64,000 nucleotides of DNA from an uncultured Polaribacter sp. GTDB taxonomy: Bacteria; Bacteroidota; Bacteroidia; Flavobacteriales; Flavobacteriaceae. Below are positions 8,509-16,852 of this stretch, in pieces (the stretch's first letter is position 1; each line of letters starts with the position of its first letter). The DNA lies in assembly GCA_943787375.1 (NCBI GenBank), contig CALSME010000002.1, positions 62,001 through 126,000 on the forward strand. The letters run 5' to 3'. The translations under genes and the position numbers were made by a program. The notes under the pieces are model-generated. The model ran no database searches and had not been told where the DNA came from. It was given only the letters and a program-made list of their open reading frames with translations.

Positions 8509-9741
8509 TTATATTTTTTGTTGCATCCATTTTAGAATCGATTGCGTTGCTCCCACATTGTTTTGAATATAGTTTTTATTAATTTCTCCGGTTGATTTCC
8601 TGTACAAATCATCATTTTTTAAAGAACATAAAATGGTTGTAAATTCTTCTTGACTCTCAATAGAAACAACTCCTTTAAGAGTTACAAGATCCACTGCTTC
8701 CTTAAATTTACCATATTTATTTCCAATCACTATTGGCACCCCAAAGGTAGCGGGTTCTAAAATATTATGCAGCCCTGTTTTTAAACCTCCTCCCACATAT
8801 GCAGTGTCGGCAGCACTATAAATTTTAGTTAAAACACCAATCGTATCTATAATAAAAACTTGGTATTCTTTTAAATTTTTATTTGATTTCTCTGAAAATA
8901 AAACAGCTTTGTTATGGAGTGCCTTTTGGAGTTCTATAATTGAATCTTGCTTGATATTATGAGGTGCGATTATAAATTTCTCCTCTTCAGAGGCTACATG
9001 ATTAATATAATTCACAAACAAGGCTTCATCTTCTTCCCAAGTACTTCCTGCAACAACAGTATAGGTATTGTCTTTAAATTCTTTGATAAAATCAAGGGAA
9101 TTGTCTTGCTCTAAAATTTCTAATACGCGATCAAAGCGAGTGTCTCCAACCACAGAAATATTCTCAAAATGAATCGTAGTTAATAATTCTTTTGAGTTAT
9201 CATCCTGTACAAAGAAATGATGAAATGCTTTTAGAGAGTTTCGCATAAAACCTCCGTAATACTTAAAGAAAATTTGATTTTCTCGAAAAATTCCTGAGAC
9301 CAAAATAGTTGGAATTTCTTTCTTTTTTAATTCTTTTAAGAGATTAGGCCAAAACTCATATTTTATAAAAATAGCAAGTGTTGGGTTGAGGAGCTCCACA
9401 AACTTTTTAGCGTTTGATTTACTATCTAAAGGCAAATAACAAACGACATCTGCTAAATCATACTTCTTACGAATTTCATACCCCGACGGAGAGAAAAAAG
9501 TGACGAGTATTTTATAATCAGGATATTTCTTTTTTAAAACGACTATAATGGGTCTTGCTTGTTCAAATTCTCCCAATGAGGCTGCATGAAACCAAAGTAT
9601 TTTTTTGTTTTTTAATTCAGAAATTTTCGAGAAAGTTTGTTTTCTTCCAGCAACAAAAAGTTTTATTTTTTTATTAAAAACAGCTGCGATCGGCAAAAAT
9701 AGTGAGGCCAAGAAAACAATAAAATCATACAATAACTTCAT
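8509..9741 (-). CDS. kdtA: 3-deoxy-D-manno-octulosonic acid transferase
   Basis: KdtA (WaaA) transfers Kdo to lipid A at the inner membrane. The 410-residue chain opens with a membrane anchor (LLYDFIVFLASLFLPIAAVF) and continues with a glycosyltransferase-30 domain (ILWFHAASLGEFEQARP), then a GT-B C-terminal half containing VVAGSTWEEDE, AAPHN-type IIAPHNIK and GLHNILEPATFGVPIVIG. The track start (9792) would place 17 extra residues inside the terminator palindrome; ATG 9741 is chosen. A TATTTTTA box ends 5 nt before this ATG. Confidence 0.93.
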   Translation of the reverse strand: MKLLYDFIVFLASLFLPIAAVFNKKIKLFVAGRKQTFSKISELKNKKILWFHAASLGEFEQARPIIVVLKKKYPDYKILVTFFSPSGYEIRKKYDLADVVCYLPLDSKSNAKKFVELLNPTLAIFIKYEFWPNLLKELKKKEIPTILVSGIFRENQIFFKYYGGFMRNSLKAFHHFFVQDDNSKELLTTIHFENISVVGDTRFDRVLEILEQDNSLDFIKEFKDNTYTVVAGSTWEEDEALFVNYINHVASEEEKFIIAPHNIKQDSIIELQKALHNKAVLFSEKSNKNLKEYQVFIIDTIGVLTKIYSAADTAYVGGGLKTGLHNILEPATFGVPIVIGNKYGKFKEAVDLVTLKGVVSIESQEEFTTILCSLKNDDLYRKSTGEINKNYIQNNVGATQSILKWMQQKI

Positions 9742-9777
9742 AAGGGTAAAAATACAAAACGGAATCTTTTTAAACGG

Positions 9778-9811
9778 AAAATGCTCAAACAATTAATTGT
9801 TTGAGCATTTT
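9778..9811. terminator. perfect palindromic terminator after rpmA
   Basis: A 34-bp perfect palindrome with arms AAAATGCTCAAACAATT and its reverse complement is centred near 9794. It lies between the rpmA stop and the kdtA start on the - strand and ends in a T-rich run, so it should terminate the rplU-rpmA transcript. The symmetric arms make it potentially bidirectional. Confidence 0.8.
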
Positions 9812-9834
9812 ATAAATTATGAAAGCTTTATTGA

Positions 9835-10095
9835 CTAAGCTTCAAAAGGTGTTATAGAAACATAAGATCTGTTATTTCTTTTCTTTCTAAACTCAACAAC
9901 TCCATCAACCTTTGCATGTAAAGTATGATCTTTACCCATGTAAACGTTTTCTCCTGGATTGTGTGTTGTTCCTCTTTGACGAACAATAATGTTTCCTGCT
10001 ATTGCAGCTTGTCCTCCAAATATTTTTACTCCTAGACGTTTCGATTCTGATTCTCTACCATTTTTCGAACTACCTACTCCTTTTTTATGTGCCAT
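9835..10095 (-). CDS. rpmA: 50S ribosomal protein L27
   Basis: The 86-residue protein begins [20 protein letters not shown], which is the conserved L27 N-terminus that reaches the peptidyl-transferase centre, and contains [22 protein letters not shown]. There is no N-terminal propeptide of the kind that is cleaved in Firmicutes. It follows rplU by 27 nt in the usual rplU-rpmA order and is followed by a strong palindromic terminator. Confidence 0.98.
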   Translation of the reverse strand: MAHKKGVGSSKNGRESESKRLGVKIFGGQAAIAGNIIVRQRGTTHNPGENVYMGKDHTLHAKVDGVVEFRKKRNNRSYVSITPFEA

Positions 10096-10122
10096 GATAC
10101 GATGGTTTTAAAATTGAAATTT

Positions 10123-10626
10123 TTATTTAGTTAAAGCTTCAATTAATTCAGCTTTCTTTAAAGAAGTGTATCCTGAAATACCCTGCTCTTTTGCAGCTGC
10201 TTTTAATTGTGCAACAGTCATAGAACTATAATCTGTTGTCGCTTCTTTTACCTCAGCTTTTGGAGCAGCTACCTTTTTTGGAGCAGCTTCTTTTTTTGCT
10301 GGTTTTTTTGCACCAGATGCAGCAATAGATTCGATCTGAATCTCACTAAATGCTTGTCTGTGTCCATTTTTCTTTTTGTAACCTTTTCTACGTTTTTTCT
10401 TAAAAACGATCACTTTATCACCTTGTAAGTGACTTAAGATTTTAGCCGTTACTGTGGCTTCTTCTATAGCTGGGGCGCCAATAGTTACGTTTCCTTTGTC
10501 TTCAACAAGCATTACATTATCAAAAGTAATTTCTGATCCTTCTGCTCCTTGTAAACGGTGTACGTATACTTTTTGGTCTTTTGCAACTTTAAACTGCTGC
10601 CCTGCTATCTCTACGATTGCGTACAT
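10123..10626 (-). CDS. rplU: 50S ribosomal protein L21 with C-terminal SAP/HeH-like extension
   Basis: Residues 1 to about 103 are L21 (MYAIVEIAGQQFKVAKDQK, then KKRRKGYKKKNGHRQAFSEI). After a Lys/Ala/Pro-rich linker (about 104-133) the chain ends with a 34-residue helix-extended-helix segment, MTVAQLKAAAKEQGISGYTS and following, similar to SAP/Rho-N type nucleic-acid-binding modules. L21 is normally about 103 residues, so this is a 60-residue extension; related extensions occur in Bacteroidota. It is first in the rplU-rpmA operon. Confidence 0.95.
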   Translation of the reverse strand: MYAIVEIAGQQFKVAKDQKVYVHRLQGAEGSEITFDNVMLVEDKGNVTIGAPAIEEATVTAKILSHLQGDKVIVFKKKRRKGYKKKNGHRQAFSEIQIESIAASGAKKPAKKEAAPKKVAAPKAEVKEATTDYSSMTVAQLKAAAKEQGISGYTSLKKAELIEALTK

Positions 10627-10673
10627 ACTATTTGTTTTGCGTATTTATACTGATTAATAGCACTTTCTTGCTG

Positions 10674-10693
10674 AAAATGCGGATGCAAATATA
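10674..10693 (-). promoter_or_regulatory. rplU-rpmA promoter and conserved initial transcribed block
   Basis: On the - strand the sequence reads TATATTTGCATCCGCATTTT. TATATTTG is a perfect -7 box, and TTTG at 10714-10711 lies 17 nt upstream as the -33 element. All 20 bases are identical to the block upstream of hup at 20383-20402. The leader to the rplU ATG would be about 50 nt. Confidence 0.75.
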
Positions 10694-10779
10694 CATATTT
10701 TTTAGAACTACAAACTTCTATTGCCTAAATAATTAGAAGAAAATAATTAGAATTAACAAAAAGTTTGTCTTTAAATTTT

Positions 10780-10787
10780 TATTTTTG
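10780..10787 (+). promoter_or_regulatory. candidate promoter for the M16 peptidase pair
   Basis: TATTTTTG matches TAnnTTTG in the 257-bp region between divergent rplU and the first M16 gene. A TTTG at 10764-10767 is too close (12 nt) to be a standard -33 element, so support is moderate. The leader would be about 90 nt. Confidence 0.4.
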
Positions 10788-10883
10788 ATGAAAATTTAAA
10801 CGGTTTTATGGTTTCAATGTAACATTCTGCCCTAAGAATCGTCTTATAAATTCTAAAAGATAAATTAATCAAATTAAGAATCA

Positions 10884-12197
10884 ATGAAAAAAAGTATATT
10901 CACTTTTGCTTCAGCTGTTTTAGTTGCATTTTCTATGAATGCACAAAAAGTTGAATTTGAAGAGTACGATTTAGACAACGGAATGCATGTCATTTTACAC
11001 CAAGACAATTCTGCTCCAGTTGTAACAACTGCGGTCATGTATCATGTAGGCGCTAAAGATGAACAACCAGACAGAACTGGTATGGCGCACTTTTTTGAGC
11101 ACCTGCTCTTTGAAGGAACACAGAACATTGGAAAAGGAGAATGGTTTAAACTTGTTTCTTCTAATGGAGGTAGAAATAATGCAAATACAACCGACGACAG
11201 AACTTACTATTATGAAATTTTCCCTTCAAACAAATTAGAATTGGCATTGTGGATGGAATCTGAACGTTTACTGCACCCAATTATTGGTCAGGACGGTGTA
11301 GATACCCAAAATGAAGTGGTAAAAGAAGAGAAAAGATTGAGAGTTGACAATCAGCCTTATTCTCGTTTTTTAGAAAATGTAAAAAAGAATATTTTTAAAA
11401 AACATCCTTATAAAGGAACCACCATTGGTAAAATGAAACACCTGGATGCGGCTACTTTAGAAGAATTCTTAGCATTTAATAAAAAGTTCTATGTCCCTAA
11501 CAATGCCACCCTTGTGGTTGCTGGTGATATCAGTTTGGAAACTACTAAAAAAATGATTCAAGATTATTTTGGACCCATTCCTAGAGGGGCAGCCATCGAA
11601 AGGACAGTTGCACAAGAAGACCCAATCACAGCTCCTATAAGTGCGAAAGCATACGACCCAAACATTCAGATACCTGCAATCATTACAGCCTACAGAACGC
11701 CTTCAATGAAGACAAGAGACTCCAGAGTATTGGACATGGTTTCTTCGTATTTAAGCTCTGGAAGAAGTTCTATCTTATACAAAAAATTGGTAGACACCAA
11801 GAAAATGACGCTACAAGTGGGTGCTATTAATTTAAGTCAAGAAGACTATGGAACCTATATTGTTTATGGTTTGCCTCAAGGAGAAACCAAATTAAGCGAC
11901 ATTGTAAAAGAAATCGATGAAGAGATTGTAAAAATACAAACAGATTTAATTTCTGAAAAAGCCTATCAAAAACTACAAAATAAGTTCGAAAACAATTTTG
12001 TAAACTCCAATGCGAGTGTAGAAGGAATTGCGAATTCTTTAGCACGTTACAATGTATTATTTGGAGACACCAACTTAATCAACACCGAAATCGACATTTA
12101 CAGATCGATTACAAGGGAAGAAATTAGAGAAGTTGCTAAAAAATACTTGAATCCAAACCAACGTTTAACCCTGGAATATCTTCCAGAGAAAAAATAA
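10884..12197 (+). CDS. M16 family zinc peptidase, catalytic member
   Basis: The 437-residue protein has a signal peptide (about 1-20, ending SMNA) and the inverted zinc motif HFFEH at 69-73, with the third ligand expected in NEVVKEEKRLR. A second M16 domain follows. The M16 family degrades small peptides or processes exported proteins, and the signal peptide indicates the periplasm or envelope. The next gene, 19 nt downstream, encodes an M16 protein without the zinc motif, so the two probably form a heterodimer of an active and an inactive subunit. Substrate is unknown. Confidence 0.9.
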   Translation: MKKSIFTFASAVLVAFSMNAQKVEFEEYDLDNGMHVILHQDNSAPVVTTAVMYHVGAKDEQPDRTGMAHFFEHLLFEGTQNIGKGEWFKLVSSNGGRNNANTTDDRTYYYEIFPSNKLELALWMESERLLHPIIGQDGVDTQNEVVKEEKRLRVDNQPYSRFLENVKKNIFKKHPYKGTTIGKMKHLDAATLEEFLAFNKKFYVPNNATLVVAGDISLETTKKMIQDYFGPIPRGAAIERTVAQEDPITAPISAKAYDPNIQIPAIITAYRTPSMKTRDSRVLDMVSSYLSSGRSSILYKKLVDTKKMTLQVGAINLSQEDYGTYIVYGLPQGETKLSDIVKEIDEEIVKIQTDLISEKAYQKLQNKFENNFVNSNASVEGIANSLARYNVLFGDTNLINTEIDIYRSITREEIREVAKKYLNPNQRLTLEYLPEKK

Positions 12198-12216
12198 ACC
12201 AAAAGACAAAACAATT

Positions 12217-14265
12217 ATGAGAACAAAAATTTTATCGTTAATAGCAATTGTAACTATGTCTTTTGCTTTAAACGCGCAAATAGATAGAAGTAAAATGCCC
12301 AAACCTGGCCCAGATCCAGTCGTAAAACTTGGGGACGCAGAAAAGTTTAGCTTAAAGAACGGAATGACCGTAATTATGGTTGAAAACCATAAACTACCAA
12401 GAGTTTCCGCGAACCTTACCATCGACAACAAACCTGTTTTTGAAGGTGAAATTGCAGGAGTTTCTTCAATGATGGGAAGCTTACTTGGACGTGGAACTAC
12501 AACTATTTCTAAAGATGACTTTAATGAAAAAGTAGACTATTTAGGCGCCAATGTTAACTTTTCTAGTAGAGGTGCATTCGCTTCTTCTTTAAAAAGATAT
12601 TTCCCTGAAGTACTCGCATTAATGGCTGACGGTGTTAAAAACTCACAATTCACGCAAGAAGAGTTTGACAAAGAAGTGAAAGTTACTTTAGACGGTATAA
12701 AATCAGGTGAAAAAAGTGTGACCAATATTGCAAGACGTGTAGAAAGTGCACTCACTTACGGTAAAAGCCACCCTTTTGGAGAATTTATAACAAAAGCCTC
12801 TGTAAATAATATTAGGTTAGAAGACGTAAAAACATTTTACAACACCTATTACAAACCGAACAATGGGTATTTGATTATTGAAGGAGATATCAATCCTAAA
12901 GAAATTAAAAAATTAGTTAAAAAATTATTTAACGACTGGACTAAAGGAACCATTCCTTCACAGGACATCCCAAAACCTACCAATGTGAGTACAACAGAAA
13001 TTAACTTTGTAAACATGCCAAATGCAGTTCAGTCTGAAATTGCAATTGTTAATAATATTGATTTAAAGTTAGGAGATAAAGACTACTATGCAGCACTATT
13101 GGCAAACCAAATTTTAGGTGGTGGTGGTACTGCACGTTTGTTTCAAAATCTTCGTGAAGACAAAGCCTATACCTACGGTTCTTACTCAAGTGTAAGACAA
13201 AGTAGAGATGCTGCAATATTTAAAGCAACTGCGAGTGTTCGAAATATGGTTACTGATAGTTCTGTTGTTGAATTGCAAAAAGAGATTACAAGAATTCGAT
13301 ACCAAAAAGTATCCGCTGAGGAATTGAAAAATGTAAAAGAAGAATACATTGGAAGTTTCGTAATGGACGTGCAAAAGCCAAGAACAGCGGCTAATTATGC
13401 ATTGAACATTGCGAGATATAACCTGCCCTCAGATTTTTATGCAAACTACATCGAGAATATTAATGCGGTAACGATAGCGGATGTTCAAGACGCTGCTATC
13501 AAATATTTTAAAGGTGATAAAGCAAGAATTATAATTACAGGAAAAGGAATTGAGGTGCTTAAAAACCTTGAAAAAGGAGATTATATTATCAAATATTTCG
13601 ACAAAGAAGGAAATCCAACTGTAAAGCCAGCGATGACCATGCCAATTCCAGAAGGAATGACCGCTGAAAAAGTAGTCAACAAATACATTGAAGCCATTGG
13701 TGGGAAAGAAAAAGTAATGGCTGTAAAAACGGTTATGACTGTTTCTGGAGCTAAAGTTCAAGGAATTGATGTTACTTTAACCACAAAATCTGCTGCCCCA
13801 AATAAATCTTCTATGGTAATTATGGGTATGGGGCAGGTATTTCAAAAAGCGGTGTTTAACGGTGTAAATGGATATGAAGAGCAACAAGGTCGAAGAAAAG
13901 AGATGGAAGGTGATGCTCTCGAAAAAGCCAAAGGAAAAAATGCACTTTTTGGAGATTTAAACTACACCTCTGGAAAATTGGTAAGAATAGAACCTCTAGA
14001 AGGGAAAAATGCAATTGTATTGAAGTATTTAGACAAAGAAGTTTTTTACGACATGGCTACTGGCTTAAAAGTAAAATCTATTGAAACCATGAAAACTCCA
14101 AATGGAAAAGAAATAAAAATACCTACAACATTCTCTGATTACAAAGCAGTAAATGGCATTCTGTTTCCACATGCTGTTGGTCAAAAAAGTGGTCCAATGG
14201 ACTTGAACTTCACCATCAGTGAAATTAAAATAAACGAAGGTGTTACAGACGAAGATTTTAAATAA
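12217..14265 (+). CDS. M16 family peptidase-like subunit lacking HxxEH, with C-terminal extra domain
   Basis: This 682-residue partner has a signal peptide (about 1-20) and two M16-like domains, but where HxxEH should be the sequence reads GVSSMMGSLLGRG, so it cannot bind zinc in the standard way. It keeps the second-domain substrate motif GGGGTARLFQNLREDKAYTYG. From about residue 475 an added domain of roughly 200 residues contains VVNKYIEAIGGKEKVMAVKT and LNFTISEIKINEGVTDEDF, which resembles a lipoprotein-carrier-like beta fold. It probably pairs with the upstream active subunit; a terminator follows. Confidence 0.85.
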   Translation: MRTKILSLIAIVTMSFALNAQIDRSKMPKPGPDPVVKLGDAEKFSLKNGMTVIMVENHKLPRVSANLTIDNKPVFEGEIAGVSSMMGSLLGRGTTTISKDDFNEKVDYLGANVNFSSRGAFASSLKRYFPEVLALMADGVKNSQFTQEEFDKEVKVTLDGIKSGEKSVTNIARRVESALTYGKSHPFGEFITKASVNNIRLEDVKTFYNTYYKPNNGYLIIEGDINPKEIKKLVKKLFNDWTKGTIPSQDIPKPTNVSTTEINFVNMPNAVQSEIAIVNNIDLKLGDKDYYAALLANQILGGGGTARLFQNLREDKAYTYGSYSSVRQSRDAAIFKATASVRNMVTDSSVVELQKEITRIRYQKVSAEELKNVKEEYIGSFVMDVQKPRTAANYALNIARYNLPSDFYANYIENINAVTIADVQDAAIKYFKGDKARIIITGKGIEVLKNLEKGDYIIKYFDKEGNPTVKPAMTMPIPEGMTAEKVVNKYIEAIGGKEKVMAVKTVMTVSGAKVQGIDVTLTTKSAAPNKSSMVIMGMGQVFQKAVFNGVNGYEEQQGRRKEMEGDALEKAKGKNALFGDLNYTSGKLVRIEPLEGKNAIVLKYLDKEVFYDMATGLKVKSIETMKTPNGKEIKIPTTFSDYKAVNGILFPHAVGQKSGPMDLNFTISEIKINEGVTDEDFK

Positions 14266-14292
14266 TCTGCAATCAAATCCTTTTTAAAACAG

Positions 14293-14323
14293 AGAGTCAA
14301 GAATTTATTCTTGACTCTTTTTT
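14293..14323 (+). terminator. terminator after the M16 pair
   Basis: An 11-bp perfect stem AGAGTCAAGAA / TTCTTGACTCT with a TTTA loop is followed by a run of six T residues. It lies 28 nt after the second M16 stop and before the convergent DMT transporter stop. Confidence 0.85.
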
Positions 14324-14348
14324 ATATAATAAATCCCGATCTAAAAAA

Positions 14349-15221
14349 CTACTTCTTCTTATTGACTAAATATACCCCAAAAAGAATCAAAAAACCTGCT
14401 ACAACCTGAATCAAACTTAGTTTTTCGTTATCAAAGACACCCCAAAAAATGGCAACAATTGGGATTAGATAGGTTACTGAGGAAGAAAAAACAGGATTCG
14501 AAATTTGCACCAATTTATTAAACATCGTTTTTGCAATACCAGTTCCAACAATGGAGAGGATCGCAATATACCCTAATGCCTCTAAGCCTGTTTGGGAACC
14601 CTCAAATTCTGTGAAGAAATCGGTACATACCAAAACAATAATCGCAGGTATGAGTAGTAATATAAAATTTCCTGTTGTAATTGCTAAAGCGTCTACATCT
14701 TGCAAATGCTTTTTCACGATGTTTACATTGAAAGCATACCCAACCGATGCAATGATAATGAGCAAGGCAAACCAATAATTTTGATCTGGATTTAAAACCG
14801 CGCCCTCTAATATTAAAATTAGCGTTCCTGCAAGTCCAATTAAAATTCCAATAAATTGTTGCTTTTTAAATGCAAACCCAAAAAAGAGCGCTCCAAAAAC
14901 CAATGTATTAAAAGGAGTAAATGAATTTAAAATCGCTACGATGGCACTATCAATCACTTGAACGGCGTAGGCGAAGAGAAACCCCGGAAGAAAGGTTCCT
15001 AAAAACGCTGTATAAGCGATATAGCGCCATTGCTTCTTTTGGATCATATGAAGTCGCTTAAAACCAATTAACGCTAAGAAAAGAGCCGTAATAATCATTC
15101 TTAATGCCCCCAATTGCATTGGACTAACACCAATCAATGCCTTTTTCATTAAAATAAAAGAACTCCCCCAAACTAAAGAAAGCAATGTGAGGTATAACAC
15201 TTTTTGTTGTTGGTGATTCAT
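14349..15221 (-). CDS. EamA/DMT superfamily transporter
   Basis: The 290-residue protein has about ten hydrophobic segments in two repeats, typical of EamA drug/metabolite transporters (LTLLSLVWGSSFILMKKAL at the start of repeat one; ALLIIIASVGYAFNVNIVKK at the start of repeat two). The family exports small metabolites at the inner membrane, and nothing here tells the substrate. The gene is single, convergent with the M16 pair and divergent from the Cys-rich HMA lipoprotein gene. Confidence 0.88.
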   Translation of the reverse strand: MNHQQQKVLYLTLLSLVWGSSFILMKKALIGVSPMQLGALRMIITALFLALIGFKRLHMIQKKQWRYIAYTAFLGTFLPGFLFAYAVQVIDSAIVAILNSFTPFNTLVFGALFFGFAFKKQQFIGILIGLAGTLILILEGAVLNPDQNYWFALLIIIASVGYAFNVNIVKKHLQDVDALAITTGNFILLLIPAIIVLVCTDFFTEFEGSQTGLEALGYIAILSIVGTGIAKTMFNKLVQISNPVFSSSVTYLIPIVAIFWGVFDNEKLSLIQVVAGFLILFGVYLVNKKK

Positions 15222-15312
15222 AGCGAGTTAGAATTTGTACAAAAGTCCGATAATTCTTTAGATATCTATAATTTTCTTAATAAGTTTGTACGATAATTAA
15301 ATAATCAAAAAC

Positions 15313-15729
15313 ATGAAAGTTCAAAAATTTATATTCGCATTTCTAATCGCTTGCTTTACCTTAATAAGCTGTCAAAAAGAAATTAAAAAAGAAAACGTAT
15401 CGTTAGCAATTTCTGGAATGACCTGCGAGATTGGTTGTGCAAAAACAATACAATCTAAACTAACTAAAAAAGAAGGTGTTTTAGCCGCGAAAGTGGTTTT
15501 TTCTGACAGCATTGCAACGATCGAATTTGACACCAACACGCTCTCTAAAAAAGACCTAATCGCATTTGTTGATGGGATTGCAGGTGGAGACTTATATACT
15601 GCTTCTGAAATTTCTAATCAAAAACATACATGTTCTGATGCCTGCAAATCAAAATGTGAGATGATGGAGACCCAAAAAACATGTAAAGAAGATTGCAAAA
15701 TGGAATGTTGTAAAGACAAAAAAGCATAA
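15313..15729 (+). CDS. lipoprotein with HMA-like metal domain and Cys-rich tail
   Basis: The 138-residue product has a lipoprotein signal peptide with Cys20 in LISC. Residues 28-100 follow the heavy-metal-associated fold (VSLAISGMTCEIGCAKTI), but the cysteines are spaced CxxxC (Cys38 and Cys42) instead of the usual CxxC. The last 34 residues add seven cysteines and a histidine in clusters such as SDACKSKC and ECCKDKK. The layout suggests a periplasm-facing, membrane-tethered metal-binding protein, perhaps for copper or another soft metal. It is a single gene with its own terminator, 94 bp upstream of ctaA. Function is inferred. Confidence 0.7.
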   Translation: MKVQKFIFAFLIACFTLISCQKEIKKENVSLAISGMTCEIGCAKTIQSKLTKKEGVLAAKVVFSDSIATIEFDTNTLSKKDLIAFVDGIAGGDLYTASEISNQKHTCSDACKSKCEMMETQKTCKEDCKMECCKDKKA

Positions 15730-15749
15730 TTTATACCAATTCTAAAGAG

Positions 15750-15778
15750 AAGGCTTCTAAAATTTAGAAGCCTTTTTT
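15750..15778 (+). terminator. terminator after the HMA lipoprotein gene
   Basis: Arms AAGGCTTCTAAA and TTTAGAAGCCTT form a 12-bp perfect stem around one A, followed by a T run. It separates the lipoprotein gene from ctaA. Confidence 0.85.
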
Positions 15779-15791
15779 ATGCCTTTTAACC

Positions 15792-15799
15792 TATCTTTG
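15792..15799 (+). promoter_or_regulatory. ctaA promoter, -7 box TATCTTTG
   Basis: TATCTTTG is a perfect TAnnTTTG match located 23 nt before the ctaA GTG start, directly after the preceding terminator. No clear -33 TTG was seen. Confidence 0.5.
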
Positions 15800-15822
15800 T
15801 ATAAATTTTAGCATTAAATATC

Positions 15823-16845
15823 GTGAAGAAAAACTTTCCTAAAATCGTAAAAATCACAATAATATCAGTGTATTTAATTTTTCTGGCAGGATCCATTGTT
15901 CGAATGACAGGTTCTGGGATGGGATGTCCCGATTGGCCAAAGTGTTTTGGTTATTTGATTCCACCAACTTCTGAAGATCAAATTAGTTGGAAAGAAAATA
16001 CTGTTTTTGAAGAAGGGATGATCATCATAAAAAACAAGGAATTGTTTGTTGCAAAGCAAGACTTAAAGACAAGCGATAGCTTTGATTCTGGGAATTGGGA
16101 AGCCTATAAAAAACACGATTATGCAAAATTTAACAAATACCACACTTGGACAGAATACATAAATCGTTTGGTTTCGGTAGTTGCTGGGTTTGTCTTTTTA
16201 TTTCTAATTGTTGGTGCCTATAGCTTTAGAAAAGAGAACAAAACAATTCCAATACTTGCCTTTACTGCCTTCTTCTTAATGCTATTTGAAGCCTGGCTGG
16301 GGAAAACAGTTGTAGATACTAATTTAACGCCTGAAATCATCACCATTCATATGGTGGTTGGTCTGATCATCATTGCGCTTTTATTAAAATTGCAATTTAT
16401 CATCTCTCCAAAGAACGAAACGTTCAAATACAATGCGCTTTTCAATAAATTATTACTTGTATCCGTAATTTTCTCATTGGTTCAAATCGCTATGGGAACT
16501 CAAGTACGTCAGTTTATTGATGAACAAGTAAAGCAATTTGGGTTTGAAAATAAAAACTACAGTTTACTAAATCCGAGTTTTAAATTCTACTTCCATCGCT
16601 CTTTTACCATTGCCATTGTATTGGTCAATTTCGGGCTTTTTTACCTAAACCAAATAAAAGACTTGGGGTATAAATTAGTAAATTGGATTGTTTTCTTAAT
16701 CTTTTTAGAAGCTCTTACAGGGATACTCATGTACTATGCCGAATTTCCAATTGGAACGCAGGCAATTCATTTGCTTTCTGGCGCTATTTTATTTGGGTTG
16801 CAATTTTACTTGTGGCTACAAAGTAGAAAGCTAAAAAACACCTAA
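15823..16845 (+). CDS. ctaA: heme A synthase, COX15/CtaA family
   Basis: CtaA oxidises heme O to heme A for the aa3-type cytochrome oxidase in the inner membrane. The 340-residue protein starts FLAGSIVRMTGSGMGCPDWPKCFG, a hallmark of COX15, and contains the histidine motifs YHTWTEYINRLVS, TIHMVVGL, FYFHRSFTI and AIHLLSG over about eight membrane spans. A hydrophilic loop of about 65 residues after the first span is longer than in proteobacterial forms. Translation starts at GTG; no ATG lies nearby in frame. It converges with gldD, with 7 nt between the stops. Confidence 0.93.
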   Translation: MKKNFPKIVKITIISVYLIFLAGSIVRMTGSGMGCPDWPKCFGYLIPPTSEDQISWKENTVFEEGMIIIKNKELFVAKQDLKTSDSFDSGNWEAYKKHDYAKFNKYHTWTEYINRLVSVVAGFVFLFLIVGAYSFRKENKTIPILAFTAFFLMLFEAWLGKTVVDTNLTPEIITIHMVVGLIIIALLLKLQFIISPKNETFKYNALFNKLLLVSVIFSLVQIAMGTQVRQFIDEQVKQFGFENKNYSLLNPSFKFYFHRSFTIAIVLVNFGLFYLNQIKDLGYKLVNWIVFLIFLEALTGILMYYAEFPIGTQAIHLLSGAILFGLQFYLWLQSRKLKNT

Positions 16846-16852
16846 ACTATTT

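Noticed and set aside
13429-13761. 110-residue antisense ORF in the second M16 gene
   Set aside because: Composition (many Phe, Asn, Ser, Tyr) follows the complement of the M16 coding strand; shadow ORF.
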